64,000 bases of DNA, from the NCBI RefSeq assembly GCF_051713825.1, contig NZ_JBIOQR010000002.1:74097-138096 (forward strand). Reading direction: 5' to 3'. The translations under genes and the position numbers were made by a program. This DNA comes from Enterococcus_K sp051713825. Lineage in GTDB: Bacteria; Bacillota; Bacilli; Lactobacillales; Enterococcaceae. Positions 52,401-61,860 of the stretch are shown here, one piece after another. Below the pieces are notes generated by a model, which was given only the letters and a program-made list of their open reading frames with translations, was not told the origin of the DNA and did no database searches. Positions within the stretch are counted from its first letter, which is position 1. Each line of letters starts with the position of its first letter.

Positions 52401-54292
52401 GTTCCCACCTCAACAGAAGTATTTCCTTCTATATAACCACCATAGCCAGCCCCCCTAGTAAAGGCATTGTTATCCCCACCCTTACTAACAGCTCCTTCAA
52501 TGATTTTTGTTGAAACATTTCCATAAACTAAAAATTTTGCTGTTTTTTCTGCATAAGCTCTTCGTTGTTCCTTAGTCATGGCGTCGTAAGCGGCGTCTGT
52601 CCCAGTAGTCAAACTAACCACCGAAACTTCCATACCTGCTGCACCATCCACTCGGTTAAACGACCCTTTGTCTAAAGTCCCTGCTTTAATAACATTGGAA
52701 ATATGTCCTTTGACTGTTCCTGTGTTCTCATTAGCTCCGATAAAGTTCGCAGAGCCATACGTAAATTGACTCGTATCTACATTAGAAGTAATCGCTGGTT
52801 GTGTTCTGTCTGTTCCAATATTCCCAGCCTTCGTTCCCCCATAAAAATTTCTGACAAGATCAGTCCATGAACCATAGCCACTGATGTTATTTATAACAGC
52901 ACCTTGTATATCCCCGTACGAGACACCCCCATGATAAGTACCAATTTTGTTGCCAGCTGTAGCAACCGTACTGGTAATCTCTGTCTCAACATTTCCGGTA
53001 ACATTCGCTGGATTAGCTGTTGTTCCAACACCTCCACCATAAATGTTGGTAAATGTTGCCCCACTATTACTGATACGAACAAATGTGTTCCCTTTGACAG
53101 TTCCAGCTTGTGCACCACCTGCTACAGTATCAAATGTTCTTGTTGTATTATTAATATAAATGGTCGGATTCCCTGTTAATGTGCCACTCGTTTTGTTCCC
53201 ACCATAGACATTCCAAGCCCCTATCCCGGTTGTTTCTATAGTAATCACTGGGCTACCACTAACGTCTCCTACATCAGTTCCTCCATAAATGGAAAAGCCA
53301 TTTCCAGAAGAGCCGCCGTTTAGAGTTAGACTCTTACCATTCATATAAATACTCGTTCCAGTATAATTAATGTTTCTAAACTGAACGTCTGTCCCAAAAT
53401 GAATGTTTGCTCCTAGTGCTAACGTTTTGCTTCCTGCCGGCACCGCTATATCTTTAGTAATTGGGTCTTCTGAGTTACCGGTAATTGTTAATGTTCCAAC
53501 TTTACCAGCCAATGAATAAAACGTCGCATTTGCTGCAGTTACAGGAGTAGGTACCGTTTTTGCAACAGTTGCCGCCGATAACGTAACCGTAGTTCCTATG
53601 TATAATACATAGTCTTCGCCTGCGCCATTCTGATATAAATCATTTAACGCTGTTTTTACCCCAACTTCAGAGGCCAGGTATTCTTTGTAAGCAATCCCTT
53701 TATCTGTTGGATCAGGAACAACAATGACTTTTGTTTTATCGGCTACATTAAAGATATCTTTAATTGAAGTGTTGGTTTTTATATTGGTGCCTTTCAAAGT
53801 AACTTCCTTAAATTCGGCCTCGGCTTCTATATCCTCTGTGATAGCTAACGAGGTTAACATCTCAGTCGAATATATATGCCCGTTAACTTTCCAACCAACA
53901 AAATCACCGAGTTGATCTGTAGAAGGAATTTCATCTACAGCTAATTTGCTATCCTCCTCCTTTTCTATTGTTCGTTCAGTAGTATTTGACGAGAAATTGT
54001 GTTTAGCGTCTGTTCGAAAAGTAACCTGATATTTTCTCGTTTCTTTCTTACTTTCAGTAACAGCTTCTTGTGAAGAGCTCTCTTGACTCTCGCTAGTAGA
54101 CTCGCTTGATTCCGAAGAGGTTGAATTCGTTGTAGATGATTGATTCGATGATTGGTTCTCTTCGGTTTCTATTACAGATGACTCGTCAATCGTTTCATCT
54201 GACGTAACAGTTTCGGCTACTGCATAAGCAGACATCCAAAATGGACTTAGCACTAAAACCAAGCTTAATGTTAATGTTGCAAATTTTTTCAC
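49424..54292 (-). CDS. Giant WxL adhesin with beta-helix (operon 2)
   Basis: 1622 residues starting at GTG 54292 after AAGGAGGG. Signal peptide to about 27, a Ser-rich stretch (about 28-80), an InlB/Listeria-Bacteroides-type repeat domain (KYQVTFRTDAKHNF to EAEFKEV, about 85-165), then a very long Gly/Asn/Thr-rich region (about 200-1130) with many GxVxGNTxVxI-like turns, typical of a parallel beta-helix, a beta-rich region to about 1490, and a WxL domain with KWQMTV and TWTLVSGP. It is likely a fibre-like adhesin. Architecture differs from the operon 1 giant, although its place in the operon is the same. Confidence 0.87.
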   Translation of the reverse strand: MKKFATLTLSLVLVLSPFWMSAYAVAETVTSDETIDESSVIETEENQSSNQSSTTNSTSSESSESTSESQESSSQEAVTESKKETRKYQVTFRTDAKHNFSSNTTERTIEKEEDSKLAVDEIPSTDQLGDFVGWKVNGHIYSTEMLTSLAITEDIEAEAEFKEVTLKGTNIKTNTSIKDIFNVADKTKVIVVPDPTDKGIAYKEYLASEVGVKTALNDLYQNGAGEDYVLYIGTTVTLSAATVAKTVPTPVTAANATFYSLAGKVGTLTITGNSEDPITKDIAVPAGSKTLALGANIHFGTDVQFRNINYTGTSIYMNGKSLTLNGGSSGNGFSIYGGTDVGDVSGSPVITIETTGIGAWNVYGGNKTSGTLTGNPTIYINNTTRTFDTVAGGAQAGTVKGNTFVRISNSGATFTNIYGGGVGTTANPANVTGNVETEITSTVATAGNKIGTYHGGVSYGDIQGAVINNISGYGSWTDLVRNFYGGTKAGNIGTDRTQPAITSNVDTSQFTYGSANFIGANENTGTVKGHISNVIKAGTLDKGSFNRVDGAAGMEVSVVSLTTGTDAAYDAMTKEQRRAYAEKTAKFLVYGNVSTKIIEGAVSKGGDNNAFTRGAGYGGYIEGNTSVEVGTVHADGTAGGEGYAYNPGGAAYKNNLPYTNTNNSRSSGTGAFDIVGGGGTNAARATNIYIYGDTSAILNNVLARWTYGGGFSGVIEGNTSMTMNGGVVDTLEGAGYTGKRIYGNSRATLNNGQVDWFLSGGGWWDQKIVGDVGVTVYDGIINASVGGTFGYTDDHIITGDSKNYIYGGDFSGKNHSTSVATREALAGGPTYAGSILGDSELTIDLREYDGQFGLPTGTSISGGIPYAGTTKLGTNTSNTVTLNVFTKPGLDVLNGASLYGDGGSSAVNTKSGSIIMNIQASGSKVGNFYATNYSNISAGKILRNVEMNIQGVSSINGLSGGNNTDSLTNKIVSDSSNKITINVGQNVDETGVYQKDPINVNGVGIVNFTEMTITNGTKLMANAGSVKNSSVASAGNHLTDYNGFGSIHLSKGAGFGISPSNTTGIISIGKLTVEDEGTVESLPGAGKINISDFETPDELKDRLTWITTSPAASLLTKSEGTWFGESQAFQVLTVNPTKNNALNIKPANFTGIDKNTGKTYIGDNDIKKTGSGYGIAIPGSIIDYEVEIPGVADGDGMIAHNVSQVKENNEPLSLDAWGTERANKQVKKGRLVIPMGHNILPTLTFTPETDITGSWFYSGKITSTKIGQTDQEIGEQTNSKAVDWSSMDGEYSYTVKVKYSNKAELSGEHVFITETEAKAITKEQIYAYTSAQGRPFLTDDITEKMVSDIQQPLGLNDVSRVHQVTYTSGKTAVNKVSQVYNLVVVRDESSISSDRSTALYAKAARFKLEEANALADDVELNTHTWAQVLFADGRASVKPTIDPTAFNAIKYVTSDELSKNVETKYSYINGSVSLTKIVNVLISGELKIVEVPAGFNFGNQMVSSQTQTYWPTITGNLTVEDTRGGDKGKWQMTVAETTPLSSGTTTLSETMYFENGLNEQLLSKNAVIVEETTLQQDGQFVISNQWGETKDKGLKLKIPVAKQRLGTYEGTLTWTLVSGPGN

Positions 54293-55680
54293 CCATTTCC
54301 CTCCTTATTTGTAAGTTCTGTAATAAATAAATATCGTCATCAACGATCTCATCTACAAACTCAGTATAGTCGAATGATTTTCAAATTTTCTGTTTTGTTT
54401 TTCATATTTTGACAAATTTTCGGCAGTTTTTCACAAACACGGCCTATTTAAATGGTTTTATAGAGATTGAAAATCCGTTTTGCAGCAGAAAAAATTTTTT
54501 TAAATATGCATTGTCTTCTATGTAATGAAATTTTTTTGCACAAAGTTTTTTGGAGGGATTCTTCTATTTAAAACGAACATCCGCTAATGTATCAGACAGA
54601 AGAAATAAAGAAATTAGAGGTAACAGATTGATAATAGCACTCTTGTTATTTCATGCTAAGTATGAAAACCTATTTGTACGGTAACTTATACAGGTAGGTA
54701 TTAAAAATATTTTTTTAGACCTGATAATTAATGTCACTAAAAAAGCAAAAATCGTAATTTTTCAAAAATTCTACAACAAACTAGGTGGTATAAAATCACT
54801 CTAATCGGTTGTATAGAGACACCATCCTATTGATTTTTTAACACGCATACTCACATGGAAATATCCTCCACTGAACGCTTCCAGCATTAATCATTGTGTT
54901 TCTTCTATAGATATATTTTTGACAGTATCTTCTTACTTAACTCCTGCCTGCATTAAACCTATAGTGTGTTCTGTAAAAACTTTTAAAAACAACCGCCCTA
55001 ATTTCTGTTTTACCAAACAAACGTTTAAAAACTCCTTTAAAAAACTTTTCCAACTCAACTGCCCTTGACAACTACATATGCATAATACGTGAGGTTCTCC
55101 TGATGAAAATAAATGTGAAGGTAATAGTAGCCTTTAGAGAGCTATACGGCAAAATCGTTACTTTTATCACCATCGATAGCAATACAATTTTAGAAGCCAG
55201 CGCTATCGAAGAAAGGTTATATTTTTTCTTTGATGAGATTATTATGTCTGAGGAGGGGTTATGATTTATAAGAAAGCAGCGTCTTGAAAAATATCTTGGT
55301 GGTTCAATTGAGCTATTCTATCTCGTTTGGTGCCTACACACCCATATTTCTAATAGTTTACCGTTATTACTCAATTACCAGTCGTATTACTTTATACGCT
55401 TACTCTTTCTTACATAAAAAACTTACACATTCACGTGTTTGACTGTAACGATAGAAGGGAAAAAGAAACAGGTACTCAGCTTTATCGTTTACTACCCAAC
55501 CTTCACTATACGTAATCTTCTAATTTGTGCGATTTTATAGATTTATAGTTTATTGATGGTTTGGAAAGTTGCTAATTGGTATGCCAAAAAAATGTGGAAG
55601 TGGCTATTGAGGAAGAATAGCGGCAGTATTCAAAAATAGCTAAGTTGAAGTAGAATCTACTTTGCTATTATAATAGAAGA
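54293..55680. other. Long intergenic region upstream of operon 2
   Basis: About 1.4 kb, AT-rich. The part next to the adhesin gene should contain its promoter, but no consensus -35/-10 pair is evident. One possible 53-residue gene at 55103-55264 is listed separately. Otherwise it looks like decayed sequence. Confidence 0.4.
55103..55264 (+). CDS. Possible small protein, 53 residues
   Basis: ATG at 55103 is 8 bases after GAGG. The product begins MKINVKVIVAFRELYG and ends IIMSEEGL; no signal peptide and no family recognised. Directly after it, GAGGAGGGG leads to a very short frame at 55261, and another open stretch (FIRKQRLEKYLGGSI) continues in a different frame. Together they may be the ruins of a two-gene unit, for example a phage or plasmid remnant. 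Confidence 0.35.
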   Translation: MKINVKVIVAFRELYGKIVTFITIDSNTILEASAIEERLYFFFDEIIMSEEGL

Positions 55681-55730
55681 AAAAAGTGTGTACACAGCCG
55701 ATAGTCAAAGCTGTGTGCACACTTTTTTTG
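55681..55730. terminator. Bidirectional terminator of the SdrD-like gene
   Basis: AAAAAGTGTGTACACAGC pairs with GCTGTGTGCACACTTTTT; A-run and T-run on both sides. Confidence 0.9.
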
Positions 55731-55779
55731 TTTTTTATAAAGATCTTTGACATGAATTTAAACGATTCGTGTCAATACC

Positions 55780-58700
55780 CTAGTTATTTTTCTTTTTTAA
55801 TTTGAAACGGATAGTCAAACTAACAGCAATACACAATAATCCGATATAAACCAGAGGAGCATTAACTGACATTTCATTCGTTTTAGGCAAATCCTTTTTG
55901 TTAGATGAATTATCAGTCGACGAAGGACTTCCTTGACCATTCGATTTTTTTGAAGTCTCTGTTGTTGTACTGCTTGTGTCCGTGGTCGAACTACTTGTAC
56001 CTGTTGTTTTACTACTTGTATCTGTTGTACTGCCTGTGTCCGTAGTCGAACTACTTGTATCTGTTGTACTGCTTGTGTCCGTAGTCGAACTACTTGTATC
56101 TGTTGTTGTACTACTTGTGTCCGTGGTCGAACTACTTGTATCTGTTGTTGTACTACTTGTGTCCGTGGTCGAACTACTTGTATCTGTTGTTGTACTACTT
56201 GTGTCCGTGGTCGAACTACTTGTATCTGTTGTACTGCTTGTGTCCGTGGTCGAACTACTTGTATCTGTTGTTGTACTGCTTGTATCCGTAGTCGAACTAC
56301 TTGTATCTGTTGTACTGCTTGTGTCCGTGGTCGAACTACTTGTATCTGTTGTTGACTCACTGCTATCCGTTTCACTCGTGCTCGTATCTGTCGTTGGTGA
56401 AACTTCCCCTATATACGTATTTGTGATTACGTAATTTGTGTTATCCACTACAGATTCATATGCATCTGGTACAACCACCTCTTTGAAAGTGTACTCATAT
56501 TTCTCGTTCGATTGTGGACGATGTTCTGGTAAATTTGTGAAGACAATCGGCCATTCTGACTGATTATTTTCCGAAATCGTAATGGGGTTCTGATACGGAA
56601 CGCCATCTCTGTATAATTGAACAGAGATTTCTGCCGGTCTTAATTGTTCTTTGTTGTCATTGTCATCCCAGACTTTTTTCCCTTTTATAGAAGTATAGGT
56701 TGGCAAATCTTGAATTAAGCCTAAATCCCAATGAGAACTTCTTCCTCCAACAACTATAAAAGGATCCGTTTCCCCGATTTCTTTAAACTTGGAAGTATCC
56801 GTCTGTTGAATATCCCCTAGTGCAGTGATTTGATAACCTGATGGAACCTTTGCTTTAAGCACATATTTTCCAGGAGTAATCGCTGCACCCGTAAAATAAT
56901 ATTTTCCATTTATTTGAGAATTCGTCGTTCCAATAAATGTTAAACTATCATCTTGTGCCACTCGATATAAGGAGACTGGAACGTTCCCAACAGGTTGTTC
57001 ACCAACCGTCTGCAAGCCATCTTGGTTATCATCATACCAAATATATCCATCAATAGAAGAATACTCGCCATATCCTGCATCAATAAACAATGGCTCTTCC
57101 TCAGTCGCTAAGTTAACTTTAGATTCTCCTAGATTAGCTGTGTTATCAACATCTAGAAAATCATTATCAACTTTTTTATCAAATCCCTTGTGATAGCTTG
57201 TTAAAAATAAATTTGAGCTTGGTCGTTGAACCGTCACTCGATACGTTTTATTGAAGAGGTGATTAAACTCATATTGTCCTTGATTATTTGTTAGCGTCGA
57301 AGCCACAATATCGTTATTCCAATCATATAATGTCACTTTCACGTTGGCATAGCGTGCCTCTCCCTCTTCACGGAGTCCATTGCTATCTTCATCATGCCAT
57401 ACTGTTCCAGCAATTTTTTTATCCGCTTTTTCTTGAGAAATATATGCTCCTGATTTAATCGGCTCGCCAACCTCCATATTGGCGATTGTTGCTCCATCAG
57501 TATAGTTACCACCAACCGCAAAACTATTCCAAAGCGTATCAACGTCGCTAGAGACTTCTGGAATATGGTAATTCAAGATAAAGCTAATTGAAGCCTTTGC
57601 TTCTAAACCATCTGTTTTAATAATTTTCAGTGCTACTGCTTCATCACTTAGTGGCGTTTGGCCGTCCCAAGTTTGCCAATTGGCTTGATCATTGGTTAAA
57701 TTCCGTAATTCGTATAAATTTCCTTCAGCAGTTGCATTCGTTGCATAGAGTAGTTGATAGTTGCTTCCCAACGATGAGCCATCTGCCATTGTAATCCCTT
57801 GAACCACACCATGAATTGATGAATGACGCTCACTTCCTGAAATCGCCATCGTATCATTCGCATTTGGTAATTGGTCGAGAATGTGAACCTCATTCATTTT
57901 AACTTCGCCATAGTTAGGAACTGTCAGACGGAAGGAAACATCTGTACCAGTCGTTGAGTTATCAATCGTTGTATACCGCGAATAATTCGCGCCATCTAAC
58001 GAAATTTCTTTTTGACTATTCAAACCAACCGAACGATTAAACTTAACCGTGCGCCATTTCGATAAGGCTCCCGTCACCCAGCCAATCCCAGGAACATAGT
58101 CATTTCCAACACCACCTTCATAGCGTTGAGTAGGATCACCTGAAACAAGATAGTTATTGAAAACTTCTTCGCCCTTAACCGAATCCGTTCCTTTAGCTAC
58201 AATTTTTACACCATGGTTAAAGTTCCACCACTCATAGTTTTTCCAATCATTGTTATAGTTGATAATCACTAACTGAGTGTCTGCGTTGACCTGCCGAACC
58301 TCAATTTGTGCATCCGGATCATTGCTCGGGTTCAGTAAAGAAACGGACTCAATTTCAATAGAGGTTGGCACGGTGATATACAAGATGGCCTCTTTTAAAG
58401 GACCTGAACCTGTAACATTGTTAACCCCAATTTGATAAGTAAATGAAGCACCTATATCATTTGTTGATGGCGAAAATGGGTTTTCCCAACCATTGTATCC
58501 TGGATAAGCTCCTTCACCAACAAATGCTGTCGTAACCGTTCTTGTGTTGGAAGCATCATCTGCATTTGCTTCATACCCTCCTTCAATAAAAGGTACAAAA
58601 TCTTTATCTAGCTGTCCTGGTAACTTTCGATCTCCATAAATATGAAGCGTATTCGTTAACCCATCGGAAAGAGACAATTCCGAGTTTTTTACTTCTGCCG

Positions 58701-60771
58701 TCGTTTTTCCAAAGGCAGTAATAGAGACCATCCCAGCATTTCTCGGAATGATTTGACTCCCTTCAAATGAAAAAGCATATTTGATTGTAGTCACATATTC
58801 ATCTTCAGACAGCCCTAATTCAGCCACCGAAACTGTTCCAGACGGCGTAGCTGCACCTGCTGATTGCCAACTATTTCCTGACAAATTTGTTTGATAGAAG
58901 ACTTGGACGCTGACTAATCCAGTAATTTCAGGATTTTTACTTTGTTGTGCGGACCAAGAAAGACTCGTGTAACGATAGCCTTTGAAAAAGTCTGGCTCAG
59001 CCGTTCCTCTTACCGGATCATCAACTAAAGAAACCTCTCGCGTATCTAGTCGAGGCGTAAAGGTCATTGTATAATTCAACGACTGATTTTCTGCTCTCAG
59101 TACCTGTTTACGAGCTGTCTTTGTGAAAAATCGAACACCAGGATAACCACCTAGTCCTTCTGCTGGTGGAACTGTTTCAACAATTTCAGCCGTCTCATTA
59201 ACCTCAGTACCATCTAATCGTTTACCCTTCAGTGTGGCTTCAATCGTATAGTCAATCGGCTCCCCTGTTGTCGAATACGGATACTCGTAGGTCATTTCAA
59301 TTTCCATAGGCGCAGTTGTTACAAGCAAATCACCTACGGGAATATCTACTGAATACGTTCCATCTGGTAACGTACGAACTGGGTAATTCCGTTCATTGTA
59401 GACAACACTAAACAAGTCAATCGCTGCCGGAAAATGTAATGTAAGTAGGCCATCCGTTATATTTACCCCACCAATTTCTGATTCAGGTGTAATTTTAACT
59501 GTTGCTGTATGGGCCTCTGTGGGCTCTGCTTCCTCTTCTGTCTTTGTCGAAAGCTTTGGTGATGGGGGTATATTTTGGGCAGTAATCCCATCTAGTGCTT
59601 TCTCCGCCTTGTTCGCGTTCGTAGCCGTTGCTACAAGATTTCCGATAAGACTCGTACTTGGAAGACTGATTCCTTTTTTAAAACGTAACCCGAATGGAAG
59701 AGAGATCATCTGCCCTGGAACAACCTCCGTTAATGACTGAATCGTGACAACCTTATTGGAACCCTCAGTTTTCGTTTCTACTTGATATTTATTACTTGTC
59801 GGTAAAGAAATAATCTCAACAGTATCTGATAATGTAATCTCAACCTTTAGCCCTTTAATGGCCTCCTCAGATTCTCCGATACTTCCACTATTTACACGAA
59901 CGGTCATATCAAAATAAGCACCTGATAAAGGATTCGTCGTTGAGTAAACTTCTGAAACAGAAAGATTTGCGACTACATCAGATTGGGTCGCTACGTTCTG
60001 ATGTGGAATTGGTGCTGGGGAAGTAATCACATCTGATTCTTGAATCTCTTCATATAAAGCTAACGAAACTTTTGTCTGTTCATTTTGATTTCCTGAAATC
60101 GTTAGACGAATCGCTTCTATAAGATACGTATCATCTCTTTGATCCGCAGAGATGACAACCGTAATTTTATCTTTAAGCGAAGTTCGAGTTTCAACTTCTG
60201 ATACGCTTGAAACTTCCCAAATCCCCTTTTCTTTGTTTGTAAAACGAAGTGCTTGGTCATCACTTTTTAAAGTCCCCGAAAACTCTTTTCCGAAATCTAA
60301 CTGGTAAGTTCCGTCTGTTTGGGATTGTTTTTCTCTAGTCCCTTCTACTAATAAAGTGCCCTGCCAATCTTGTGGCCCAACTTCAGCAGATAAAGCAGAG
60401 GTTTTTTCATCCTTTTGTAGCCAATAAAGAGAGACATTACTTTTACTCTGCTCAATCGTCTCACTCTCAATCGTAGAGGAAGCATTCTCTTTATTTAGCG
60501 AAGAACTTTCAACAGCATCTGCTGTAGTGCTACTAGTGATTTGTTCCTGTGGTGTCGTTTCTTTTGACACTTGAATTGGTGTTTGTTGCGTCTCCGTGGT
60601 TAAAGCGGTCTGCTTTTTAATTCCTTCTGATGAATCGACAAGCTTAGCTTCTGTTGTTGCAGTTTTTGTTGTCTCATCAGCTTGAACCGTCAATGCGCTC
60701 AAACCAATCGGAAATAGCAAGCTCAGTACAACCATCACAACCAATAATCTTTTATCAAAGTACTTTTTCAT
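55780..60771 (-). CDS. Large SdrD/CnaB-type LPXTG surface protein
   Basis: 1663 residues from ATG 60771 (after GGGAGGAAAA). Signal peptide to about 30, a Ser/Thr/Glu-rich head, a beta-rich adhesin region about 110-1130, two SdrD_B domains (GTVWHDEDSNGLREEGEA, then GYIWYDDNQDGLQTVGEQ, each a calcium-binding DxDxDG-like loop) about 1140-1390, a CnaB-type domain (GKKVWDDNDNKEQLRPA to TYKFKEV-like end), a long Ser-Thr-Asp repeat about 1485-1600, and the sorting signal LPKTNEMS with helix and KLKKKNN. The last motif residue is Asn instead of Gly, which housekeeping sortase accepts less often. Covalently wall-anchored fibre-like adhesin. Single gene. Confidence 0.87.
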   Translation of the reverse strand: MKKYFDKRLLVVMVVLSLLFPIGLSALTVQADETTKTATTEAKLVDSSEGIKKQTALTTETQQTPIQVSKETTPQEQITSSTTADAVESSSLNKENASSTIESETIEQSKSNVSLYWLQKDEKTSALSAEVGPQDWQGTLLVEGTREKQSQTDGTYQLDFGKEFSGTLKSDDQALRFTNKEKGIWEVSSVSEVETRTSLKDKITVVISADQRDDTYLIEAIRLTISGNQNEQTKVSLALYEEIQESDVITSPAPIPHQNVATQSDVVANLSVSEVYSTTNPLSGAYFDMTVRVNSGSIGESEEAIKGLKVEITLSDTVEIISLPTSNKYQVETKTEGSNKVVTIQSLTEVVPGQMISLPFGLRFKKGISLPSTSLIGNLVATATNANKAEKALDGITAQNIPPSPKLSTKTEEEAEPTEAHTATVKITPESEIGGVNITDGLLTLHFPAAIDLFSVVYNERNYPVRTLPDGTYSVDIPVGDLLVTTAPMEIEMTYEYPYSTTGEPIDYTIEATLKGKRLDGTEVNETAEIVETVPPAEGLGGYPGVRFFTKTARKQVLRAENQSLNYTMTFTPRLDTREVSLVDDPVRGTAEPDFFKGYRYTSLSWSAQQSKNPEITGLVSVQVFYQTNLSGNSWQSAGAATPSGTVSVAELGLSEDEYVTTIKYAFSFEGSQIIPRNAGMVSITAFGKTTAEVKNSELSLSDGLTNTLHIYGDRKLPGQLDKDFVPFIEGGYEANADDASNTRTVTTAFVGEGAYPGYNGWENPFSPSTNDIGASFTYQIGVNNVTGSGPLKEAILYITVPTSIEIESVSLLNPSNDPDAQIEVRQVNADTQLVIINYNNDWKNYEWWNFNHGVKIVAKGTDSVKGEEVFNNYLVSGDPTQRYEGGVGNDYVPGIGWVTGALSKWRTVKFNRSVGLNSQKEISLDGANYSRYTTIDNSTTGTDVSFRLTVPNYGEVKMNEVHILDQLPNANDTMAISGSERHSSIHGVVQGITMADGSSLGSNYQLLYATNATAEGNLYELRNLTNDQANWQTWDGQTPLSDEAVALKIIKTDGLEAKASISFILNYHIPEVSSDVDTLWNSFAVGGNYTDGATIANMEVGEPIKSGAYISQEKADKKIAGTVWHDEDSNGLREEGEARYANVKVTLYDWNNDIVASTLTNNQGQYEFNHLFNKTYRVTVQRPSSNLFLTSYHKGFDKKVDNDFLDVDNTANLGESKVNLATEEEPLFIDAGYGEYSSIDGYIWYDDNQDGLQTVGEQPVGNVPVSLYRVAQDDSLTFIGTTNSQINGKYYFTGAAITPGKYVLKAKVPSGYQITALGDIQQTDTSKFKEIGETDPFIVVGGRSSHWDLGLIQDLPTYTSIKGKKVWDDNDNKEQLRPAEISVQLYRDGVPYQNPITISENNQSEWPIVFTNLPEHRPQSNEKYEYTFKEVVVPDAYESVVDNTNYVITNTYIGEVSPTTDTSTSETDSSESTTDTSSSTTDTSSTTDTSSSTTDTSSTTTDTSSSTTDTSSTTDTSSSTTDTSSTTTDTSSSTTDTSSTTTDTSSSTTDTSSTTTDTSSSTTDTSSTTDTSSSTTDTGSTTDTSSKTTGTSSSTTDTSSTTTETSKKSNGQGSPSSTDNSSNKKDLPKTNEMSVNAPLVYIGLLCIAVSLTIRFKLKKKNN
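55960..56370 (-). repeat. Ser-Thr repeat stalk, about 40-bp DNA repeats
   Basis: The coding strand repeats units such as TDTSSSTTDTSSTT. At DNA level blocks of about 42 bases recur, with a shorter variant lacking one codon (TTGTACTGCTTG versus TTGTTGTACTACTTG). Copy number probably varies. Confidence 0.85.
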
Positions 60772-61053
60772 TGATTTTCCTCCCATTCAAAATTACAACC
60801 GTTTCATTATCTTCATTTTATCATGCTTTTTATAAATTTGATAACAATTACACAAAAAATAACAATTCCTAAATTCGTATTTATTTAGCAAAACGTTGTT
60901 AATACAAGCTTTTATCTTTTTTAATCCGCCAATACAAGAAAAATATTTCTTTTTATTGACTATCCCAAGTCATTCATTAGGTAACATATTTGTGCTAAAT
61001 AACTCAATCAGCATAGAAATATTCTTAAAAAATAACTAGTATATTGATTCAAC
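60772..61053. other. Promoter region of the SdrD-like gene
   Basis: About 280 bases, AT-rich, no gene. TAAAAT-like -10 boxes occur near 60820, without a well-spaced -35. Confidence 0.35.
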
Positions 61054-61103
61054 AAAAAAAAATTATACTCCTCAATGAAACACGAGGAGGCATAATTTTT
61101 TCT
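61054..61103 (-). terminator. Terminator of the GNAT gene
   Basis: AAAAATTATACTCCTC pairs with GAGGAGGCATAATTTTT; A-run gives a T-run on the minus strand. Confidence 0.85.
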
Positions 61104-61167
61104 AGAAGAAGAGCGATACTTTCCAACAAGCACTCTGATTCTTCGTATAATTCCTAACCATACTTGG

Positions 61168-61860
61168 TTACATTTCTTTTAATGAATGTTTTTGTTTTCC
61201 TTCAGCATCAAAATTATCTGCCGCTAACCATCTTGTCAAACGTTCATTTATTTGCGGCCACTCAGATTCTGTAATAGAAAACCAAGCAGTATCGCGGTTT
61301 CGCCCTTTATAGACAAGGGCATTTCGGAAGGTTCCCTCATAGGTAAATCCTAGACGCAACGCCGCCTCTTTTGATGGGGTATTCAACGAATCACATTTCC
61401 ATTCATATCGTCTGTAACGTAATTGCTCAAATGCGTAACGTGCTAACAAATATTGTACCTCTGTAGCAGCAACCGTTCGTTTTAACTTTGAAGAAAATAC
61501 AACATATCCGACTTCGATGACACCATTTTTTGTGTCATTACGCATCAAAGAAATTAAGCCCACTATTTCTGAGCCATCTTTTGACCAGATGCAGAAAAAA
61601 TAAGGATCATTTGTCAACCAATTCTCTTTTGCGTAAGCTAAAAAATCAGACAATGACACAAACGGCGCAAAGGGCAAATACGTATAATCGTATTCCTTTA
61701 ATCCTTTTTCAAATAGCTGTTGGTACAACAAAGGCAGTTGTTCTTCTCTTAAGCGGCTTAACTGACAGTATTGTCCTTCCAGCCGCTGACTATCTAATGG
61801 TTGAAATTCTGTCTGCTCCACTTTTACACCAATTGGCTGACCAAAATTATTTTTTCGCAT
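61168..61860 (-). CDS. GNAT acetyltransferase, RimJ/RimL type
   Basis: 230 residues from ATG 61860. It transfers acetyl from acetyl-CoA to an amine. The GNAT core runs about 30-215: EIVGLISLMRNDTKNGVIEVGYVVF is the beta4 region, ATEVQYLLARYAFEQL is in the acetyl-CoA binding loop position, and WKCDSLNTPSKEAALRLGFTYEGTFRNAL is the end of the fold typical of RimJ/RimL. It is probably cytoplasmic; the substrate is unknown. Ribosome binding site AAAGGAAAGG is far from the start (about 10-14 bases). Confidence 0.85.
   Translation of the reverse strand: MRKNNFGQPIGVKVEQTEFQPLDSQRLEGQYCQLSRLREEQLPLLYQQLFEKGLKEYDYTYLPFAPFVSLSDFLAYAKENWLTNDPYFFCIWSKDGSEIVGLISLMRNDTKNGVIEVGYVVFSSKLKRTVAATEVQYLLARYAFEQLRYRRYEWKCDSLNTPSKEAALRLGFTYEGTFRNALVYKGRNRDTAWFSITESEWPQINERLTRWLAADNFDAEGKQKHSLKEM

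Noticed and set aside
55976..56434. Plus-strand frame rich in Val and Leu opposite the Ser-Thr stalk
   Set aside because: Shadow of the repeat; no start signals, and the minus strand is part of a clear surface protein.
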